From positions 1 through 22,616 of the forward strand of contig JBNGIO010006130.1 in assembly GCA_049999805.1 (NCBI GenBank): DNA of 22,616 bases, read 5' to 3'. The notes beneath the pieces were generated by a model. That model searched no databases. It was not told where the DNA came from and saw only the letters and a program-made list of their open reading frames with translations. The position numbers and the translations under genes are program-made. How positions within the stretch are numbered: position 1 is the first letter of the stretch; each line of letters opens with the position of its first letter. This document shows positions 18,016-22,616 of this stretch, piece by piece. The stretch is from Folioceros fuciformis. Taxonomy: Eukaryota; Anthocerotophyta; Anthocerotopsida; Anthocerotales.

Positions 18016-18392
18016 ATGTGGATTGGTCGACTCCTACAACACATCACACAAGACTGGACCTTGTTACAAAACTTCAATGCAGTTGGGAGCGACTCAGATA
18101 CAGTTAGCCATGCTGACATATTTGAAGGATTATTGACAACAGGCGTTTTGAGCATCTTGAGTAAGTGTCCTCGTTTCTCGAAAGGCTCTTTCCTCAGGAG
18201 GATTGTAGTCCAGAAGTCTTACTGGTACATAGCCTTGGATCTTTTGCTGCTTTTTGTGAACACCATTTTGTTAAGATCTTTGACTTTGAACTTAATGACT
18301 TGGATATACCCTTCAAGATTTCAACCTTGCCAAAGTTGTTGAAAATCATGAAGGAGTGGTCCCGGAGAGCGCAGTTTATAGATAGTTTTTAG
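18016..18392 (+). pseudogene. Unknown short ORF, copy 2 (one-base deletion)
   Basis: Copy 2 keeps the ATG at 18016 and reads MWIGRLLQHITQDW and then the same NAVGSDSDTVSHADIFEGLL start. Near 18172-18176 one base is missing (CGTTTCTCG against CGTATTCTCG in copy 1), which ends the frame. After the deletion the original frame resumes from about 18177 to the stop at 18390-18392 with HFVKIFDFELNDLDIPFKI and KLLKIMKEWSRR. Copy 1 has an intact middle but a stop at the start; copy 2 has the intact start but a shifted middle. Both lesions therefore arose after the duplication, from an ancestor of about 125 codons. Confidence 0.45.
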
Positions 18393-18508
18393 TTTTTGTT
18401 AGTGGATTTGTGTTGGTTCAAAAATAAAGCATGGGAGTGTACCTCCGACAGCATACTGAACTTGTTTTCGAAGTAAGCAAACGTCTTTTTTCTCTCGATG
18501 TTTTCAAC

Positions 18509-18617
18509 AGACCCGAGCCTTTGGGAAGAAAGCACATGTTGCACTTCACTGGACCGACGGACAAACCCGAGCCTTTCGAAGGAAAGCACATGCTACACTT
18601 CGTTGGACCGACGGATT
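18509..18617. repeat. 54-bp tandem duplication within copy 2
   Basis: ACCCGAGCCTTTGGGAAGAA and ACCCGAGCCTTTCGAAGGAA start about 54 bases apart. Each is followed by an AGCACATG..CACTTC and GGACCGACGGA box. Copy 1 has a single unit at about 17617-17672. Confidence 0.85.
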
Positions 18618-18700
18618 GACCATAGGTCCGATCTGAACAGGGACTAGTACTCCAACAATATACACGTGAAGGGGCGTAACTGTCGCGAGCGATTGCAGAC

Positions 18701-18982
18701 GTACTGAAGTCATCAAGCGTGAAGTCTTAAACTTGTGAAGGCTAGCCTTACGCTCCACTCACCCTTCTCTCTCTCTTTCCCCTCCGCCCCGCCATCTCAC
18801 TCTCTTTCTCCCTACACGTTCCCGCCCCTGAGTTTTCTTGCTTCGGTTGTCGTCTATTTCGTCTCGCCGTGGTTCTTGATCTTGGTTGCATCAACGCGCT
18901 CATCTGCGCCAGTAGGACCACTTCCCTCCACATCTTGGCTATTCATCCTCCTTCGACACCAAGATCACTTCTCCGACCATGT
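18701..18982. other. Pyrimidine-rich DNA, no gene seen
   Basis: The tract from 18750 to 18960 is C/T-rich on the plus strand. Apparent Ser/Pro/Leu frames follow from composition. It could be a leader or LTR remnant of the adjoining repeat. Confidence 0.4.
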
Positions 18983-19202
18983 TGTAGGGTTATTAAAGCC
19001 CAATGTGCTTAGACTAATGTGGTATCATTAGTTTAGATGAGCTTAAGCTAATCTGTAGGAACCTTCTTGTGCAGCTTTCTGTGTGCTTCTTGTGAAGCTT
19101 CCTAGGGAGCTCTTCTAGAGGGTATAAATATCCCCTTGAGCTCCCTTGCATATTTAGAGACTCATTATGAGAGTGTGACATCTCTTTTCTCCTCTCCTCC
19201 TT
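18983..19202 (+). repeat. LTR-like repeat with TATA box (copy B)
   Basis: This is the second copy of the repeat at 9416-9655, in the same orientation, 9.6 kb away. It starts with the same TGTAGGGTTATTAAAGCCCA but lacks about 22 bases near 19023. One mismatch breaks the 20-bp palindrome (AGATGAGCTTAAGCTAATCT). GAGCTCTTCTAGAGGGTATA with a TATA box is kept at about 19108-19130. Divergence from copy A is too large for the two LTRs of a young element. After 19202 the sequences part. Confidence 0.6.
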
Positions 19203-19487
19203 GCCTCCTCCTCTCCTCCTTCACCATCGGCGTGCCGCCGCAGCTAGGAAAATTGGTCAGCAGCGGGGTAGGATGGGCAGGAGGCTGAGGTAGAGATGGA
19301 CAGCAACGGAGGAGGAGGGGCAGATCAGCGGGCAGTGAGAGGAAAGAGGGCTGGCTGCGAGGCGAGGAGGAGAGGATGGGAGGGGAAATTGGAAGGGGAA
19401 GGGGCTAGATCAGCCCGTGGCGAGAGGAGATGGCAGCGGGATTGGAGAAAACGGGCAGGAGGGGGAAAAGGGATGGAGGGGGAAGGG
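19203..19487. other. G/A-rich low-complexity DNA before the gap
   Basis: From ~19290 the plus strand is dominated by GGA/GAG-type purine runs. The apparent Gly/Arg-rich frame from 19296 across the gap is a composition artefact. Confidence 0.5.
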
Positions 19488-19587
19488 NNNNNNNNNNNNN
19501 NNNNNNNNNNNNNNNNNNNNNNNNNNNNNNNNNNNNNNNNNNNNNNNNNNNNNNNNNNNNNNNNNNNNNNNNNNNNNNNNNNNNNNN
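19488..19587. other. Assembly gap (100 N)
   Basis: Exactly 100 N are flanked on both sides by purine-rich low-complexity DNA (GGGGGAAGGG before, GGAAAGAAGGAAAG after). The length is a placeholder, so the true size is unknown. Confidence 0.99.
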
Positions 19588-19752
19588 GGAAAGAAGGAAA
19601 GAAATCGCCCCACCACGGGCGATGGCAGAGCTCTCCTCCAGCGCTGCAGCCGGTCCCATGCTCCTTGGTCAGCAGCTAGCAAGCTGGACCCCAACAGCTC
19701 ATGAGAAGCCTGGCTAGATCTGCATCAATTCGTTGTGATCTCCAGCACCTGG

Positions 19753-19923
19753 TGTTGTCGATAGCCTAGCCAACACATAGTCTGAGTAACGATAGGGTTA
19801 GCAGACTAGCCCAAATGAAATGTCATTAGGGTTTAGTATATAAACAACACACGCTAATAATTTTAAAAATTATTTTATTACCATCAAGTTTAGTCGAGCC
19901 AACTGCTCTTCGCATAATTCACA
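19753..19923 (+). repeat. Candidate 5' LTR of a Ty1/copia element
   Basis: It lies directly before a tRNA-Met primer binding site. TGTTGTCGATAGCC at 19753 is a plausible TG start and ACA at 19921-19923 the CA end. GTATATAAACAAC at about 19837-19849 supplies a TATA box, and the region after it is AT-rich, as expected for R/U5. The left edge is the best guess by TG and size (171 bp). No second LTR lies in the window to confirm it. Confidence 0.5.
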
Positions 19924-19935
19924 TGGTATCAGAGC
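19924..19935 (+). promoter_or_regulatory. Primer binding site (initiator tRNA-Met)
   Basis: TGGTATCAGAGC is the classic sequence complementary to the 3' end of plant initiator tRNA-Met. It is used by most Ty1/copia elements to prime minus-strand DNA synthesis and directly abuts the LTR end. Confidence 0.9.
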
Positions 19936-20119
19936 ACCAAATGCTCTCTACCCCTCCCAAGACATGATGCCTGGCCAGGGTGGACCTCGTACAGATTGAC
20001 GCCAACGAGGGAGGCGTTTTGGTGGCAGCACGAGAAGACCACAAAACGCAAACTGTGTTCTTGTTGACACTGTCTTGGATCTATACGACGCAAACTACCC
20101 CAACACACGGCTAAGGTAG

Positions 20120-20575
20120 TGGGTCGGCAGGAATTCAGGCAGTTCAAGTGCTAGGGCGCGCGCAATTAGACTACAGCAGTCAAGAACATCTGAGATAGAT
20201 TCTCTCTACTGCGCCCGTTGCATTTCTAGGAACCAGCCTGATCCTCGATCCAATCCACCTGCCAGGATCGCTGAATTGGAGTCGAAAGTCTCAGCAGAAT
20301 CTCCTGAAACCCCTGATTTTGTCCCTGTGGCTGATTGGGAATTGAAGTCTTTTGGAGGTTTCTGCAATCACCCAAATTTTCACAGAACGATTAGGTGGTT
20401 GAGGGGTGGCAAATCTGCTGAAAACAAGAGCCAAGTCAAGAAATATGCAGAAGACGACAAGCAAATTTTTGTGGAGGCTTCTGTCGAGACTTTCCTTGAG
20501 AAACTCCTCTTCAATCAGCACATCTTGAGAGACGGCGTTGCTCGCTTGCAAGTCTGCATTGACACAGATATCTAG
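20120..20575 (+). pseudogene. 152-codon open frame in the element leader, unknown
   Basis: The frame is open from the TAG at 20117-20119 to the TAG at 20573-20575 but has no ATG. Residues include a CARC pair, ARIAELESKVSAESPETPDF, VADWELKSFGGFCNHPNF, RTIRWLRGG and EASVETFLEKLLFNQH. Composition is balanced and protein-like. It sits between a primer site and gag, where copia elements normally carry only a short leader. It could be a captured host exon, the decayed gag of a different element, or chance; frames this long are expected about once or twice by chance in a window this size. I recognise no domain. Confidence 0.3.
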
Positions 20576-20712
20576 AATCGATAGGAACATTTCACAGATT
20601 GTTGGAATGCTGCGTGCAATGGATCTTGGACAAGGTTTTTCGACAGAATTCTTGCCTGCGAGCGGAGACTCCATCTTGTGACCCTGCTTCCGCTGGCGGG
20701 GAGCGCTGGAGA

Positions 20713-20812
20713 NNNNNNNNNNNNNNNNNNNNNNNNNNNNNNNNNNNNNNNNNNNNNNNNNNNNNNNNNNNNNNNNNNNNNNNNNNNNNNNNNNNNNNNN
20801 NNNNNNNNNNNN
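20713..20812. other. Assembly gap (100 N) with identical flanks
   Basis: The last ten bases before the gap (GCGCTGGAGA, 20703-20712) are repeated immediately after it (20813-20822). The identical edges suggest that two contig ends overlap and the true gap is zero or negative, or that a repeat lies inside it. Confidence 0.97.
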
Positions 20813-21070
20813 GCGCTGGAGACGCGAAACGGTGCGCATCATCAGCAGTGACTCTTGGCATGGATTTGGAGCGTCACCACTGCATTGCTGACCCTTGGCC
20901 TGTTTGCATCTCTTGGCTTGTGATTTGTCTGTCAACTAACATGCTGTTTCATGGAACAAGTGTCAGTTAGAAACCCTAATTTAAGAACTCAAACGATACT
21001 TTTGAAAGGTTGTGTCTGTTTTCACACTTGTACCTTTACGCATCCAGGAAGGTAGATGAGGGAGGGAGCC

Positions 21071-21178
21071 TGTTGAGGATCAGATACGTTTGTACCCGGT
21101 CTCCCTCAGGCCATCACCCTCACCTAGCCCCCTGGACACGCATCGTTAGTATCACATGAGCATATGTTAGGTTAACAA
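21071..21178 (+). repeat. Alternative or second copia LTR end with primer-site-like sequence
   Basis: A purine tract GATGAGGGAGGGAG (about 21056-21068) precedes TGTTGAGGATCAG at 21071, and GGTTAACA ends at 21178, giving a TGTTG...TAACA pair. ACATCAGAGCAT follows at once and keeps the ATCAGAGC core of a tRNA-Met primer site. Gag starts only ~70 bases later, the usual spacing. At 108 bp without a TATA box it is too small for a full LTR, so it may be truncated or fortuitous. Confidence 0.35.
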
Positions 21179-21249
21179 CATCAGAGCATAACTAAGCTCA
21201 ACTAAACTTCTGAACCATAGTTTCGAAAGGGACTTAGCTATTTTTACGC

Positions 21250-22290
21250 ATGTCCGATACTAACAGTGCACATAGTGCATCTGATTTGAGCCTTCACGAG
21301 TACTTAGATCATTCAGATAGCAGTTCCACCTCCTTCGAGGGGGAAGAGAACCTGCAGGCAATAAATATATTCAACTTCTGGTCTAACCCACCTGGAGTAC
21401 CTATCACAAGTACAAGAACCATGTCAACAACTCCTTCATTCACTTCAGAGTTGAAGGAAAAGGACAGGTTCAATGGGAAACTGTACCATGTGTGGAAGGT
21501 ACGCATGAAAGCTCTGCTTGTAGCTAGGGGAGTCTGGAATGTGGTAGGTGGGAGTTTTCCAAAACCGGATCCTCAAACCGGTAGCCAAGCAGATAAGGAC
21601 AAGTGGACGACCTGTAATGAAGTAGCCGTAGCTATCATCATAAATGGCTTGGATACTTTCCTTGTTCCTGATGTTGAATACCTAACAAAAGGCATAGAAA
21701 TCTGGAATTAGCTCCAGAAAACCTATCAAGTTACTAACATCATGACCAAGTGTGCTGTGTGGCAAGAGTTCTATGCTCTAAGGATGAAGGACGGAGTTAA
21801 AGTGGGAGTATTTACCAGTAAATTTCGCCACCTCCGTGCACAGCTTGCTTCCTACAATTACAAGATCGAGGAGGAACATGCTGGGGTCCAGCTCTTGAGC
21901 AGCTTGCCAGCATCACATCAGCAGTTTGTCAGCTCGTATATTGCACCCCTGAATGCGTCACAAGCTGCTGTTGCCGCCGGAAATGCAAGCGCCCTTACTG
22001 TTGACGACATAGTTGCTGCTCTGCATCAGGAGGAACAGAGCCGACTGTTCACAATGGGGAACACGAAGTCAAAAGCTGACAAAGTACTTGTGGCCATGTT
22101 AAAGCCTCCTAAAGGAAAAAGCAAGTATACCTCAAGTACTGGTTCTGACCCTGGCCTTCCTAGCAGAAAGAAAATTGGAAACTGTAATTGGTGTGGTGCA
22201 CTTGGCCATTGGGCACGTGACTGCCAAAAGAAGAAGCAGGGGAGCCCCAACGGCAGCAGCCCACAAAGCAGTTTGTTAGTTTGGCTGTGA
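21250..22290 (+). pseudogene. Ty1/copia Gag (UBN2-type) with internal amber stop
   Basis: Gag forms the particle shell in which the element's RNA is copied. The ATG at 21250 opens a frame whose first ~57 residues are an acidic Ser-rich extension; ATG 21421 is an alternative start. The core follows: ELKEKDRFNGKLYHVWKVRM (the usual F.G..Y..W...M motif), later IWN, a TAG stop at 21709-21711, and then LQKTYQVTN in the same frame, so a single base change interrupts it. FYALRMKDGVKVGVF, LLSSLPASHQQFV and an Ala-rich helix continue the gag fold. A CCHC zinc knuckle (C-X2-C-X4-H-X4-C) lies at 22183-22224. The frame ends at 22288-22290 without running into protease. Confidence 0.88.
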
Positions 22291-22616
22291 AGGACAAAGG
22301 AGAAAACTCTAAAGGAACTGTGAAGATCCTGACTATCTGCCTCACAAGCACTGTTCATGATGTTGGTGACTGGTATCTCGATTCAGGGGCTACCACCCAC
22401 ATATGTAACGACAAGTCACTGTTCTCCAAGTTGACCCTACGTCAAATGAAGGACAAAGTCTTGTTAGGAGATGAGCGAAGTGACACAAGCCTGCGAGTTG
22501 AAGGACATTGGCTTTGTACCTTTCTCCTTGCTGATGGGTCTACACAAGATGTTGATCGCGTGTTGTACATACCAGACATGGCGAAGAACCTCCTTTCGAT
22601 GAGTAAGATCATGCAG
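22221..22616 (+). pseudogene. Ty1/copia aspartic protease region, partial, -1 frame relative to gag
   Basis: This frame is open from the TGA at 22218-22220 to the edge of the window (132 codons). It encodes KQFVSLAVKDKGENSKG, then GDWYLDSGATTHICND with the catalytic DSGA at 22380-22391, then DGSTQDVDRVLYIPDMAKNL and LLSMSKIMQ. These are the standard features of copia protease and the pre-integrase segment, which cut the polyprotein. Copia elements normally have gag and pol in one frame. Here the protease lies in the -1 frame, and homologous peptide continues from the zinc knuckle, so one base was probably lost around 22224-22245. Integrase and reverse transcriptase would lie beyond the window. 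Confidence 0.88.

Larger units (their letters stand above)
16861..18700. repeat. Large tandem duplication, unit ~892 bp
   Basis: Copy 1 is ~16861-17752 and copy 2 ~17754-18700. GTTCCGGCAC begins at 16861 and 17754 (offset 893), CGACAAACTATG at 17115 and 18007 (offset 892), and TGAAGGGGCGTAACTGTC at 17721 and 18667 (offset 946). The extra 54 bp in copy 2 is an internal tandem repeat at about 18509-18617. Similarity is high but not perfect, with scattered changes and single-base indels. The unit contains a pyrimidine minisatellite, an unknown ORF, and a tail with ACCGACGGA and CATAGGTCCGATCTGAA boxes. Confidence 0.92.

Noticed and set aside
16665-18155. Repetitive minus-strand frames rich in GDHREIGKKKK-like peptide and plus-strand FFLPNLSVVSP-like frames
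   Set aside because: All arise from translating the pyrimidine minisatellite in different frames.
19296-19717. Frames running through the first N gap
   Set aside because: They depend on unknown bases and on G/A-rich low complexity.
20291-20970. Frames running through the second N gap (up to 214 codons on the minus strand)
   Set aside because: Continuity across placeholder N is meaningless, and the flank repeat suggests that the join is wrong.
1-22616. tRNA, rRNA or small-RNA genes
   Set aside because: No cloverleaf with A and B boxes and no rRNA-like sequence was seen by eye; a covariance-model search was not possible here.

Overview
The window reads as the left end of a land-plant chromosome. 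It opens directly in the C-rich strand of the plant telomere repeat (CCCTAAA), passes through about 500 bp of decaying telomere variants, and reaches an intact gene about 1 kb from the end. That gene, an 799-residue organellar PLS-class pentatricopeptide-repeat (PPR) protein, is the only clearly intact, functional-looking gene here. Its C-terminal cytidine-deaminase-like (DYW) domain ends in GRP instead of DYW and carries K-P in the PG-box region. These are hallmarks of the 'DYW:KP' variant known from hornworts, ferns and non-Selaginella lycophytes, where organellar U-to-C editing also occurs. Its N-terminus carries what looks like the ssDNA-binding 'PDF' motif of plant organellar OSB proteins. 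Together with the abundant decayed retroelements, this points to a fern (or homosporous lycophyte) nuclear genome; I cannot name the species.

Layout: 1-510 telomere and degenerate telomere; 1041-3440 PPR gene (+); 3921-5025 a decayed Gln/His-rich coding region on the minus strand containing a ~353-bp tandem duplication; 5174-5450 short tandem repeats; 6016-6258 a fragment of a repeated plant-transposon-like protein (+); 6309-7690 a truncated, frameshifted Ty1/copia 3' end on the minus strand with its polypurine tract and 3' LTR; 7690-9312 further element debris including a second copy of the transposon-like protein (-); 9416-9655 an LTR-like promoter repeat, seen again at 18983-19202; 10325-11460 unassigned minus-strand open frames; 11710-13260 a broken multi-frame gene of unknown function (+) preceded by a textbook plant splice acceptor; 13297-13315 an interstitial telomere motif exactly between that gene and a truncated third copy of the transposon-like protein (13348-13847, -); 14591-16012 a decayed charged/coiled-coil protein (-); 16861-18700 a ~892-bp tandem duplication holding two differently damaged copies of one unknown short ORF plus pyrimidine minisatellites; 19488-19587 and 20713-20812 assembly gaps of 100 N; 19753 to the end the 5' part of a Ty1/copia element or of two juxtaposed elements (LTR, tRNA-Met primer site, gag with an amber stop, and a protease frame running off the edge).

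Apart from the PPR gene there is no sign that genes here work together. Everything to its right looks like subtelomeric transposon sediment. The PPR gene would be nuclear-transcribed, translated in the cytosol and imported to mitochondria or plastids. The main discovery candidate is the pairing in one protein of a putative nucleic-acid-binding PDF motif, a PPR array with a readable code, and a U-to-C-type editing domain.
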